DNA from: Kribbella jejuensis
GTDB taxonomy: Bacteria > Actinomycetota > Actinomycetes > Propionibacteriales > Kribbellaceae
Assembly: GCF_006715085.1 (NCBI RefSeq)
Contig: NZ_VFMM01000002.1
Location: forward strand, 124,001-188,000
DNA: 64,000 nt
Reading direction: 5' to 3'
Shown here: in pieces, positions 53,921 to 61,931 of the stretch
Numbering within the stretch: position 1 is the first letter of the stretch
Layout: each line of letters opens with the position of its first letter
Made by a program: the position numbers and the translations under genes
The notes under the pieces: model-generated
The model's input: the letters and a program-made list of their open reading frames with translations, nothing else
What the model was told of the DNA's origin: nothing
Databases searched by the model: none

Positions 53921-54650
53921 TGACCTCGAACGCGACGATCGCGGCCGCGACCGCGACGTTCAGCGACTCGACACCGGCGTGCAGCGGAATCTGCAGGTCG
54001 GAATCGGTGGGAACCGTGATCCCGTTCGTTTCCCCGCCGAGGACGTAGACCGCGCGCGGAGCCAGCTCGGTCTTGAACAGCGAGTCCTGGGAACGGGCGG
54101 AGAGACCGTACACGTGGTACCCGGCGGTCCGTAGCAGGTCGACCGCTGCCTTCGCGGTCGACGTGTTGACGATCGGAGCCTGGAATGCGACCCCGGCCGA
54201 CGCCTTGATCACCAGCGGGCCGACGTGCGGCGTACCGGCCCGGGGCAGGATCACGCCGTCGAAGCCGGCGCCGGTCGCGGTCCGCAGGATCATCCCGACG
54301 TTGCCCGGGTTCGTCACCCCGTCGAGCAAGAAGACGTTGGTCGGCCGTTTCCCGCGGTTCCGGACGAACTCCTCCAGCGGCGTCATCCGCGGCGCGTTCA
54401 CGTCCGCGACCACGCCCTGGTCGTGCTTGCCGTTTCCGGCCAGCCACTTCACCCGGCTGGCCGTCGCCCGCTCCACCGGCGTACCGAACTTCTCCGCGGC
54501 CCGGAGGATCTCCTGCATCGAGTGGCCGGTCGCGTTGTCCGCGAGCACCACCTTCGCGACCGACAGTTTCGGGTCGTGCAACGCCTCCAGCACCGGCTTG
54601 CGGCCGTAAACGGTGATCCACTTGTCGCGCGGCGATGTCCTGTCTCCCAC
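53910..54650 (-). CDS. TrmH/SpoU-family RNA 2'-O-methyltransferase
   Basis: This is a 246-residue SPOUT enzyme. An N-terminal substrate-binding domain (ITVYGRKPVLEALHDPK) leads to the knotted SAM domain with the three SpoU motifs: FLLDGVTNPGNVGMILRTA, VYVLGGETNGI and the final SLNVAVAAAIVAFE. It transfers methyl groups to ribose in rRNA or tRNA; RlmB-like proteins act on 23S rRNA, and thiostrepton-resistance methylases belong to the same family. The GTG at 54650 is chosen; the frame extends further upstream without better support. Confidence 0.9.
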   Translation of the reverse strand: MGDRTSPRDKWITVYGRKPVLEALHDPKLSVAKVVLADNATGHSMQEILRAAEKFGTPVERATASRVKWLAGNGKHDQGVVADVNAPRMTPLEEFVRNRGKRPTNVFLLDGVTNPGNVGMILRTATGAGFDGVILPRAGTPHVGPLVIKASAGVAFQAPIVNTSTAKAAVDLLRTAGYHVYGLSARSQDSLFKTELAPRAVYVLGGETNGITVPTDSDLQIPLHAGVESLNVAVAAAIVAFEVTNR

Positions 54651-54654
54651 CCGC

Positions 54655-54951
54655 CTACCGTAGCGCCGGGTTCGTCGCCTTCCCATCCAGCCACAGCATG
54701 TTGCCCGGGTCGGAGTGCGTGCCCTGCGTACCGACGTGCTTGTCGCTGATGCCTGGGCCGTTCTTGATCACGTGCACCAGGGCCATCCCGTGGCCGCGGC
54801 CGAGTTCGTAGTCGGTCTTGAGCCACTCGAGGATGGTGCCGGCCTTCACCTCGGCAGCGCCGTACCCGCGCTGGTGCGCCTCGTCGACGAGCGTGCGCGG
54901 GGTCTTGCCGGTCTTTTCCTCGATCTTGTCCAAGTACGCCTGGAACGACAT
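54655..54951 (-). CDS. DUF4287 protein
   Basis: This is a 98-residue protein with the DUF4287 pattern: MSFQAYLDKIEEKTGKTPR, then AGTILEWLKTDYELGRGHGMALVHVIK. AGGAGG precedes the ATG. The domain is small, helical and cytosolic, and of unknown function. It often occurs alone in soil bacteria. It lies five bases upstream of the methyltransferase gene on the same strand and is probably co-transcribed. Confidence 0.88.
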   Translation of the reverse strand: MSFQAYLDKIEEKTGKTPRTLVDEAHQRGYGAAEVKAGTILEWLKTDYELGRGHGMALVHVIKNGPGISDKHVGTQGTHSDPGNMLWLDGKATNPALR

Positions 54952-55010
54952 CGTTTCCTCCTGGGTGGTCGTCGTACCCCTGCGTCGACCGAGACCCCGG
55001 GAAATCGACA

Positions 55011-55048
55011 CGGCCCCGGAATCAAACGGGCGTTTGATTCCGGGGCCG
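55011..55048 (-). terminator. Perfect 17-bp stem terminator
   Basis: Arms 55011-55027 and 55032-55048 are exact reverse complements with a GGGC loop. It lies eight bases after the stop of the exported-protein gene and upstream of the DUF4287 gene, so it insulates the two. Confidence 0.92.
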
Positions 55049-55055
55049 GACGGGC

Positions 55056-55472
55056 TTACTTGGTGATCGTCAGGTAGCTGGGCTTGCTCGCGACGCCCGC
55101 GACGACGACCCGGAACTGGAACTTTCCGACCCTCCCGCTGGAGACGTACACCGAGTACGTGCCCTTGGAGGTCACCGTGGTGCTCGCCGGGAAGGTGACC
55201 CACTTCTTGCCCTCGAGGCGCTGCACCTGGACCTTGGTGCCCTTGGCGATCCCGGTGGTCTTGCCGAAGTACCGGACCTTCGACCACCGCGGGACGATCC
55301 AGTCGCTGGCGTCCACCGTGACCGACTTCTTCACCACGACGGCCGCCGCGGCGGTGCTGGTGTGCTGGGTGGCGGCGTCCGCCTGCAGCGCGCCGATGCC
55401 GATGTACGCACCCGCGGCGAGGCCGAGACCGGCGCCTACGGCAACAATCCGGCGACCGAAAGACTTGTGCAT
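55056..55472 (-). CDS. Small secreted protein, unknown function
   Basis: This is a 138-residue precursor. The signal peptide runs from MHKSFGRR through an Ala/Gly-rich core to ADA near residue 33. The mature part is a small beta-rich domain with many Lys, Thr and Val residues (KKWVTFPASTTVTSKGTYSVYV), like immunoglobulin-type or bacterial cell-surface add-on domains. No family is recognised. GGGAGGGG before the ATG is a strong ribosome site and the perfect terminator after it suggests a strongly expressed single gene. Confidence 0.82.
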   Translation of the reverse strand: MHKSFGRRIVAVGAGLGLAAGAYIGIGALQADAATQHTSTAAAAVVVKKSVTVDASDWIVPRWSKVRYFGKTTGIAKGTKVQVQRLEGKKWVTFPASTTVTSKGTYSVYVSSGRVGKFQFRVVVAGVASKPSYLTITK

Positions 55473-55532
55473 GTTGGTGTTTCCCCTCCCGTACGGCGGC
55501 TCCTTGTGAGCCCGCCGCATCAAGAGACGCAC

Positions 55533-56924
55533 CTAGTCACGGATTAGTTGGTCACGAATTTTCAGCACTGTCGCGGCGGAGCGGTCGATGTCGTCGGGGC
55601 CGGTGGTCCAGTTCGTCACCGAGATCCGCATCGCGGCGCGGCCCTGCCACGTCGTACCGGACATCCAGCAGGTCCCTTCGTCCTGCACGTCCTTGACCAC
55701 CTGCCGGGTGATCGCGTCGTCGTCTCCGAACCGGACGAGGACCTGGTTGAGTACGACGTCGTTCAGCACGTCGGCGCCACCGTCGCGCAGCGCGGCGGCG
55801 AACCGGATCGCCATCGCGTGACACCGGTCGACGATCTCCGCGATCCCACTGCGGCCGAGTGCGCGGATGGCGGCGTACACGGGGATACCACGCGCGCGGC
55901 GCGAGAACTCGGGGTTGTAGTCGAGTGGATCGCGTTCACCGTCCTCGTCCTGGATCAGGTACGCCGCCCGCACCGACATCGCCGCCCGGTGGGCCTCTGG
56001 GTGAGCGCAGAACACCAGCCCGGAGTCGTACGGCACATTCAGCCACTTGTGCGCATCAGTCGCCCAAGAGTCCGCCAACTCGATCCCGTCCACCAAGCCC
56101 TCGAGTCGCTCACTCACCGCCGCCCACAACCCGAAGGTCCCGTCCACATGCACCCAAGCCCCGCGCTCATGAGCCGGCCCACACACCTCGCGAACCGAAT
56201 CGAACGCGCCCGTGTTCACGTTCCCTACCTGCGCGCAAACGATCGTCGGAAGCATGGCGTTGTCGTCGCGCAGCACGGCTGCGAGCGCGTCGGGCCGCAT
56301 CCGCCCCTGCCCGTCGACCGCGATCGGCTCGATGCAATCGGTCCCGAAGCCCAGGAACCTGAGCGCCCGGTCGACCGTGTCGTGCCGCTCGGCGCCGGCC
56401 AGCACCCGGACCCGTGGCGCACCGATCAGCCCTTGCCGCTCTACATCCCACCCGGCGCGCCGCAGTACCTCGTGCCGCGCCGCCGCCAACCCGGTGAAGT
56501 TCGCCATCTGCGCCCCGGTCACAAACCCCACCGACGTACCCAACGGCAACCCGAACAGCTCGTTCAACCACCTCGCCGTGATCTCCTCGACGACCGCGGC
56601 CGCCGGCGACGCGGCGTACAACCCCGCGTTCTGATCCCAGGCAGTCGTCAACCAATCAGCCGCGAGCGACGCCGGAGTGGCACCACCGAACACGAACCCG
56701 AAGAACCGCCCACTCCCACTGGGCAACAGGCCGTCCTCGACCCCCGCCGCCAGCCGTGCAACCACCTCCCGCGGCTCGGTCGGCCCGTCCGGTAGTGCCC
56801 CGCCAAGCGACGCCCGCAGTTCAGCGGCGTCGGCACGCGGACCGACACGCCGTTCCGGAAGCCCTGCCAGGTACGTTGTCGCCCGCTCGTACGCCTCGGT
56901 GAGCGGCCCCTCCCAATCCACCAT
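55533..56924 (-). CDS. Group II PLP-dependent amino-acid decarboxylase
   Basis: This is a 463-residue enzyme of the aromatic-L-amino-acid/glutamate decarboxylase group. The PLP lysine is in WATDAHKWLNVPYDSG near residue 280, the pyridoxal-stacking His and Asp lie in WVHVDGTFGLW, and the substrate loop is at RFFGFVFGG. Sequence resembles aromatic amino-acid or L-2,4-diaminobutyrate decarboxylases; the substrate is open. The long frame upstream of ATG 56924 lies antisense to the next gene and is not coding. Confidence 0.88.
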   Translation of the reverse strand: MVDWEGPLTEAYERATTYLAGLPERRVGPRADAAELRASLGGALPDGPTEPREVVARLAAGVEDGLLPSGSGRFFGFVFGGATPASLAADWLTTAWDQNAGLYAASPAAAVVEEITARWLNELFGLPLGTSVGFVTGAQMANFTGLAAARHEVLRRAGWDVERQGLIGAPRVRVLAGAERHDTVDRALRFLGFGTDCIEPIAVDGQGRMRPDALAAVLRDDNAMLPTIVCAQVGNVNTGAFDSVREVCGPAHERGAWVHVDGTFGLWAAVSERLEGLVDGIELADSWATDAHKWLNVPYDSGLVFCAHPEAHRAAMSVRAAYLIQDEDGERDPLDYNPEFSRRARGIPVYAAIRALGRSGIAEIVDRCHAMAIRFAAALRDGGADVLNDVVLNQVLVRFGDDDAITRQVVKDVQDEGTCWMSGTTWQGRAAMRISVTNWTTGPDDIDRSAATVLKIRDQLIRD

Positions 56925-56975
56925 GCTTCTTTTGTACGCCTCCTCTTCCGCCGCCGGGGCGCGTACAGTGCGCGC

Positions 56976-58301
56976 ATGCAGATCCGGAGTCGGTGGTCGG
57001 CGATCGTCGGCTACTCCCTCGTCGGCGCGGCCACCCAGCTCGTCTGGCTGAACTTCGCCGGCGTCACCACCGTCACCGCAACGCGGTACGGCGTTTCCGA
57101 GAGCGCAGTCGGTTGGCTGGCGCAGGTCTTCCCATTGCTGTACGTCGTACTCGCGATCCCGTGCGGCCTCGCGCTGGACCGTTGGTTCCGCCCCGCGCTG
57201 GTAGCGGGCGCCGTACTGACCGCCCTCGGCGCCGCGGTCCGGCTGATCGGCAACGACTTCGGCTGGCTGCTCGCCGGACAGATCCTGGCGTCGATCGCCC
57301 AACCGCTCGTCCTGAACGCGGTCACCGGCATCACCGGCCGCTACCTCCAGGAGAAGGACCGGCCGACCGGAATCGCAATCGGCACCGCCAGCATTTTCGC
57401 GGGGATGGTGATCGCCTTCTTGCTCTCGGCAATCTTCACCACGTCGGCGTCCCTCCCGACGATGCTCATCATCACCGCGGTCTTCTGTGTAGCGGCAGCC
57501 GCGGTGCTGACGACCGCCCTCTACACCCTGCACCCATCCTTCGCCCCCACCTCCGCCACCTCCGCCTCCGCCGCGCCCGCCTCCGCCACCTCCACCCTTG
57601 CCTCCGCCGCCCCTGCCTCCGCCGTCCCGCCCGACGCGGCCGCGGGCGGCCCGGAGCCGCACCACCCGCCCGGCAGCGCATCAGCTGCCGCACAACCGGG
57701 CCGCCCGGACCGCGGGGCCTTGGCGGCCGCCTGGGGTGACCCGCTGATCCGGCGCCTGTGCGTGCTCGCGATCTTCCCGTTCGGCGTCTTCGTTGCCATG
57801 AGCACCTTCGCGCAGGCCCTGCTCGAACCAGCAGGCGTCTCCGGTGGCACCGCCAGCACGATCCTTCTCCTCCAGGTGGTCGCCGGCGTCATCGGCAGCG
57901 CGACGATCCCGATCCTCGTCGTACGACGCCGCGCCGAGTCCCTTCTCCTGGTGGTCAGCCTGATGATCACCGCCGCAGCCTGCGCCCTGCTGGCCGTTGC
58001 CCCCGGCACCTTCACAGGCTTCCTCTCGATCACGGTGATCGGCCTGCTCCTCCTCCCAGCCCTCCCGATCGTCCTGGAACTGGTAGAGCGCCGTACCGGA
58101 GAAGCCGAAGGCACCGCCGCCGGTCTGATCTGGATGTCCGGCAACCTCGGCGGCCTGCTGGTAGCCGTCGTCGTAGGCCTGCTCGTCGACCACCCGTACG
58201 CGGCCTTCCTGGTGATGGCCGCGATCGCGCTCATCGCCGTACCCGGAGCCCGCGCCCTTCGCCGCCCGATCGCCGAACTCCGAGCGCAGTCACAGCCGTA
58301 G
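56976..58301 (+). CDS. MFS transporter with Ala/Ser/Pro-rich central loop
   Basis: This is a 441-residue protein with twelve helices, beginning WSAIVGYSLVGAATQLVWLNF. The closest style is the FLVCR/heavy-metal-transporter-like MFS group. The cytoplasmic loop between helices 6 and 7 (about residues 185-245) is expanded by an imperfect repeat of Ala, Ser, Thr and Pro, encoded by CCTCCGCC-like DNA. Substrate unknown. It is divergent from the decarboxylase gene by 51 bp. Its 3' end overlaps the convergent MFS gene by 71 bp. Confidence 0.85.
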   Translation: MQIRSRWSAIVGYSLVGAATQLVWLNFAGVTTVTATRYGVSESAVGWLAQVFPLLYVVLAIPCGLALDRWFRPALVAGAVLTALGAAVRLIGNDFGWLLAGQILASIAQPLVLNAVTGITGRYLQEKDRPTGIAIGTASIFAGMVIAFLLSAIFTTSASLPTMLIITAVFCVAAAAVLTTALYTLHPSFAPTSATSASAAPASATSTLASAAPASAVPPDAAAGGPEPHHPPGSASAAAQPGRPDRGALAAAWGDPLIRRLCVLAIFPFGVFVAMSTFAQALLEPAGVSGGTASTILLLQVVAGVIGSATIPILVVRRRAESLLLVVSLMITAAACALLAVAPGTFTGFLSITVIGLLLLPALPIVLELVERRTGEAEGTAAGLIWMSGNLGGLLVAVVVGLLVDHPYAAFLVMAAIALIAVPGARALRRPIAELRAQSQP

Positions 58302-59439
58302 CAACCAGCCCGCCCGCGCCGGCGGTCACGAACGTCGTCCGCGCGTCGGTGTGCTGCAGCAGCACCCCGCCCAGCACGTACGAAAGCCCCGCGGCGACAC
58401 CGACAGCGCCGTACAGGTTCCCGAACACGCGACTGCGAAGGTGCGCCGGTACGACGCGCTGCAGGTGCGTGTTGACGCCGACGTCGATCCCCGCGATCCC
58501 GAGCCCGCGGATCACCTGCAGTGCGAGCGCGGCCCAGATCGCCCACGCCAGCCCGGTGACCAGGTTCCCGAGGCTGCTGACGGCGAACCCGAGGAGCATC
58601 AGTACCGGCATCCGCAGCCGGCTCGCGTACCGCGCCAGGATCGCGAACCCGGCGATCAGCCCGATGCCGACACCGGCGTACAACGTCGCTGACGCGGAAT
58701 CGGTCCCGTGCAGCTCGTCCTTCGCGAGGAACACCATCGCGACGTCGTCCACCCCGTTGAACGCAACCACCGCGAAGAAACCGACCCCGATCACGCGGAT
58801 CGCCGGCGTCCGAAGGATGTATCCGAGCCCCTCCCGCGCGTCCTTCACCACACTGTGGCTCGAGCGCTCGGACGGCGGAATGTTCGGCAACCGCCCGAGC
58901 AACACCGCGGACACGAAGAACGTGACCGCATCGATCAGCAGGATCCCGCGTACGTCGCTCACCAGGAACAACCCCGCCGCGACGATCGGGCCGATAGCCT
59001 CCAGCCCGTTGGTACCCACCCCGAGCGCGGAGTTCGCCGTCTCGAGCTGATCGTCGCGCACCAGGGCCGGCATCGCACTCCGCGAAGCCGCCTGAAACAC
59101 CTCCGCCGCGACACCCCGAACCGCCACCATCACCAACAAGACGCCGAGCGGCGGCAACACCACCGCCATCCCGACCGTCAACACACCCTGCACAAGCTCA
59201 CAAACCACCATCACCCGCCGAAGATCGAACCGATCCCCGACCACGCCCGCGAACGCACCGAACACCCCCGGCACGAAGTCCCCCGCCAACAACAACATCC
59301 CGACCGCCAGCGCCGCGCCGGTCGCCCCCTGCACATACAGCAGCAGAGCCACCAACCCCACCGAGTCCCCGAGAACCGAGACCCCCCGAGCCCCCCAAAG
59401 CCCCCGAAACGAGGCAGACCCCCGCAACAGTCCCCACAC
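58231..59439 (-). CDS. MFS transporter, EntS/MFS_3-like
   Basis: This 402-residue protein has twelve helices. An N-terminal LLRGSASFRGLWGARGVSVLGDSVGLVALLLYV, GVVGDRFDLRRVMV (motif A) and FQAASRSAMPALVRDDQLETANS are typical of the EntS/MFS_3 exporter group. Known members export siderophores and macrolides; here there is no siderophore cluster nearby. The last 23 codons overlap the end of the convergent MFS gene on the other strand. Confidence 0.88.
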   Translation of the reverse strand: MWGLLRGSASFRGLWGARGVSVLGDSVGLVALLLYVQGATGAALAVGMLLLAGDFVPGVFGAFAGVVGDRFDLRRVMVVCELVQGVLTVGMAVVLPPLGVLLVMVAVRGVAAEVFQAASRSAMPALVRDDQLETANSALGVGTNGLEAIGPIVAAGLFLVSDVRGILLIDAVTFFVSAVLLGRLPNIPPSERSSHSVVKDAREGLGYILRTPAIRVIGVGFFAVVAFNGVDDVAMVFLAKDELHGTDSASATLYAGVGIGLIAGFAILARYASRLRMPVLMLLGFAVSSLGNLVTGLAWAIWAALALQVIRGLGIAGIDVGVNTHLQRVVPAHLRSRVFGNLYGAVGVAAGLSYVLGGVLLQHTDARTTFVTAGAGGLVATAVTALGVRRSGGEGRGLRVRR

Positions 59440-59466
59440 AATCCACTACTATGTACCCGCACACCC

Positions 59467-59539
59467 GCCGGTGTGGCGCAATTGGCAGCGCACCGCTCTT
59501 GTAAAGCGGGGGTTAGGGGTTCAAGTCCCCTCACCGGCT
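59467..59539 (+). tRNA. tRNA-Thr(TGT)
   Basis: The 73-base cloverleaf has acceptor arms GCCGGTG/CACCGGC and anticodon stem CCGCT/AGCGG. The loop CTTGTAA gives anticodon TGT (reads ACA), and the T-arm contains GGTTCAAGTCC. The discriminator base is T. No CCA is encoded. It stands alone and is followed by a hairpin terminator. Confidence 0.95.
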
Positions 59540-59546
59540 CTCTGGC

Positions 59547-59588
59547 CTGGGGAGATGCCCCGTGATGATGTTCCGGGGCGTTCTCCAG
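59547..59588 (+). terminator. Hairpin terminator after tRNA-Thr
   Basis: CTGGGGAGATGCCCCG (59547-59562) pairs with CGGGGCGTTCTCCAG (59574-59588) with three mismatches or bulges around an 11-base loop. It starts eight bases after the tRNA. Confidence 0.75.
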
Positions 59589-59620
59589 GTGTCTCGCGAC
59601 CCGTGGGTTCACACGCCGCT

Positions 59621-59658
59621 GGTTGTGTTCGGTTGTGTTCGCTCAGTTGAAGTGAGCG
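59621..59658 (+). promoter_or_regulatory. Probable operator of the amidohydrolase operon
   Basis: A tandem GGTTGTGTTC pair (59621-59640) runs into the inverted repeat CGCTCA-gttgaag-TGAGCG (59640-59658), which is followed by TTTT. The TTGTGT repeats could provide a -35 region and the palindrome a repressor site. No regulator is present inside the window. Confidence 0.5.
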
Positions 59659-59731
59659 TTTTCTGTTGGGTGGTGGACGGCCGGGCCTAGCGTCTCCTCG
59701 AATGCTCGTCGAGCTGTGAATCGAGGGACGT

Positions 59732-60796
59732 ATGACGCTTGCTGATCTCCGGCTGCGTGACTTCAGGCCGGTGTCGATGATGACGGCACGGACCACGCGG
59801 GTGACCGAGCCGGCCGCGCCGGTCGTCGATGTGCACAACCATCTCGGGCGCCGGCTGACCGGTGTCTGGCGGGCGCCTGACGTGGAGGCGCTGGTCGCCC
59901 TGATGGATGCCGCCAAGGTGGCGGCGATTGTCAATCTCGATGGCGAATGGACCGGCGAACTCGAGGCCAACCTCGATCGCTACGACCGCGCCTTCCCCGG
60001 ACGGTTCGTCACGTTCGCCCGGCTGGACTGGAGCGACACCAAGACCCCTGGCTGGGGGGACCGGATGGGTGCTTCGCTGACCGATTCGGTACGGCGGGGC
60101 GCTGCCGGCCTCAAGCTCTGGAAGGACATCGGGCTGCGGATCCGGGACGAGCGGGATCAGCTGATCTTCCTGGACGACGAGCGGCTGGAGCCGTTGTGGG
60201 ACGCGCTCGCCGAGACGGGCGTGCCGGCGTTGATCCACACCGCCGACCCGGTCGCGTTCTTCCAGCCGCTGGACAACCGCAACGAACGAGTGGAGGAGCT
60301 CCTCCGGCATCCCGACTGGCACTTCTACGGTCCGGAGTTCCCGCCGCTGCAACGTCTGATGGACGCGCTGGAGGCGGTCGTCGCCAACCACCCGCAGGTG
60401 CGGTTCATCGGCGCGCATGTCGGCTGCCTCGCCGAGAATCTCGACTGGGTGGAGCAGATGCTCGACCGCTACCCGAACTATCGCGTCGACCTCGCCGCGC
60501 GGATCGCGGAGCTCGGCCGGCAACCACGACGTACCCGGGCGTTGATCGAGCACCACCCCGACCGGGTCCTGCTCGGCACGGACTGTGCTCCGCCCGAGAC
60601 CGCCGACTACGAGCTCTACCTGCGTTTCCTGCAGAGCTCCGACGAGGCATTCCCGTACTCGTCCGAAGAGCCGCCACCGACCGGCCGCTGGACGATCTCC
60701 GGGCTCGGCCTGCCGGACGAACTCGCCGCTCGGGTCGAGGGAGACAACGCCCGCGCGTTCATTCCGGCCCTCGCGGCGGGGACGAGCGATGGCTGA
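59732..60796 (+). CDS. Amidohydrolase_2-type metal-dependent hydrolase
   Basis: This is a 354-residue TIM-barrel hydrolase. The metal ligands are visible as DVHNH (HxH) near residue 35, IHTAD near 170, GAHVG near 230 and the final Asp in LGTDCAPP near 285. The fold covers deaminases, lactonases and decarboxylases acting on small organic acids. It heads an operon with an FAD amine oxidase and a sugar transporter, overlapping the next gene by 8 bp, so it probably processes the imported sugar derivative. An ATG at 59777 would give a slightly shorter protein. Confidence 0.88.
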   Translation: MTLADLRLRDFRPVSMMTARTTRVTEPAAPVVDVHNHLGRRLTGVWRAPDVEALVALMDAAKVAAIVNLDGEWTGELEANLDRYDRAFPGRFVTFARLDWSDTKTPGWGDRMGASLTDSVRRGAAGLKLWKDIGLRIRDERDQLIFLDDERLEPLWDALAETGVPALIHTADPVAFFQPLDNRNERVEELLRHPDWHFYGPEFPPLQRLMDALEAVVANHPQVRFIGAHVGCLAENLDWVEQMLDRYPNYRVDLAARIAELGRQPRRTRALIEHHPDRVLLGTDCAPPETADYELYLRFLQSSDEAFPYSSEEPPPTGRWTISGLGLPDELAARVEGDNARAFIPALAAGTSDG

Positions 60797-61931
60797 CTTC
60801 GACCTGATCGTCATCGGCGGCGGCATCGTCGGCGCGAGCGCCGCACTGGCCGGCGTCCGCAAAGGCGGCCGGGTCGCGCTCGTCGACGCCGGACTCGCCG
60901 GCCGGGCGACCGACGCGGGCGCCGGCATCGTGTCGCCGGTCGCGCTCGACCGCGGCGAACAACGGCCGGCGTGGACCGCGCTCATCACCGAGTGCGTCGG
61001 GTACTACGAAAGCCTGCTTGCCGAGCTCGACGCCGTAGACCCCGCCGGAGCCGGCTCAGCGACGTACGAGCAGGTCGGCGAGCTGGTGGTCGCTGACGAT
61101 CCGGCAGCTCTCCAACCGGTCGTCGACCGGTTGTCGACCGCGGAAGGCCGGCGAGCCCACGGTGTCACCAAGCCGGTCGAGGTCGTCGACGACGTTCGCG
61201 GCTACTGGCCCGAACTGAACCCGGAGCTGCACGGAATCTTCATCACCGAGGTCGGACGGGTGGTCGGATCCAAGCTGCACGACCGCCTGCTGACCGCCGC
61301 CCGGCGGCGAGCAGCGGCCGACAAGTCGGCAGCGCTCGAACTGATCCCAGGCGCCGGAACCCTCGGGGCAACTCACGAGGTCCGGGTCGGTCATCGCGTC
61401 CTGACAGCTGACGCAGTTCTCTTCGCCACCGGGGCTTGGACTGCGGCCGATCTCGCACCGTACGGCGTCCAGGTCGCGGTACGACCGATCCGCGGCCAGC
61501 TCGTGCACCTGCGGCTCGACGGTCAGCAGACCGGGATGCGCCCGGTGGTGAACAGCCCGGGCGGCGGCTACCTGCTCGGGTTCGACGACCGCATCGTCGC
61601 GGGGGCGACGCACGAGGACGTCGGATTCGACGCGCGGGTCACCGCCGGCGGTCAGCACGCCGTACTGAAGACGGCGCTCGAGATGGCTCCGGGCCTGTCC
61701 GCGGCGACGGTGCTCGAGACCCGTGTCGGCCTCAGACCCGCGAGCGGCGACGGTCTGCCGCTGGTCGGCGCGGTGGCTCCCGGGGTCCACGTCGCGACCG
61801 GCCTCGGTGCCTGGGGTCTGACCCTCGGCCCGCTGCTCGGTGAGCTCGCGGCTCAGCACGCGCTCGGCGACCCGCTGCCCGAGCGCCTCGACTTCCTCAA
61901 CCCAGGTCGTCCCCTCCCGAAGGAGTCCTGA
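60789..61931 (+). CDS. FAD-dependent oxidoreductase, DAO family
   Basis: This 380-residue protein has the Rossmann FAD motif LIVIGGGIVGASAAL at the start and the DAO-family RGQLVHLRLDG near residue 240. The C-terminal FAD/substrate motif is VGLRPASGDGLPLVGAV followed by ATGLGAWGLTLGP. The family oxidises amines, such as glycine, sarcosine, D-amino acids and sugar-derived (Amadori) amines. The stop codon overlaps the next ATG (TGATG). Context with a sugar-binding lipoprotein favours an N-substituted sugar or iminosugar substrate (inference). Confidence 0.88.
   Translation: MADFDLIVIGGGIVGASAALAGVRKGGRVALVDAGLAGRATDAGAGIVSPVALDRGEQRPAWTALITECVGYYESLLAELDAVDPAGAGSATYEQVGELVVADDPAALQPVVDRLSTAEGRRAHGVTKPVEVVDDVRGYWPELNPELHGIFITEVGRVVGSKLHDRLLTAARRRAAADKSAALELIPGAGTLGATHEVRVGHRVLTADAVLFATGAWTAADLAPYGVQVAVRPIRGQLVHLRLDGQQTGMRPVVNSPGGGYLLGFDDRIVAGATHEDVGFDARVTAGGQHAVLKTALEMAPGLSAATVLETRVGLRPASGDGLPLVGAVAPGVHVATGLGAWGLTLGPLLGELAAQHALGDPLPERLDFLNPGRPLPKES

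Noticed and set aside
56925..57665. Gly-rich N-terminal extension of the PLP decarboxylase
   Set aside because: It is antisense to an MFS gene and composed of low-complexity Gly/Arg; family members start at the chosen ATG.
59540..59600. Phage or island attachment site at the tRNA-Thr 3' end
   Set aside because: No repeat of the tRNA 3' end, integrase or mobile genes follow; the adjacent inverted repeat is better explained as a terminator.
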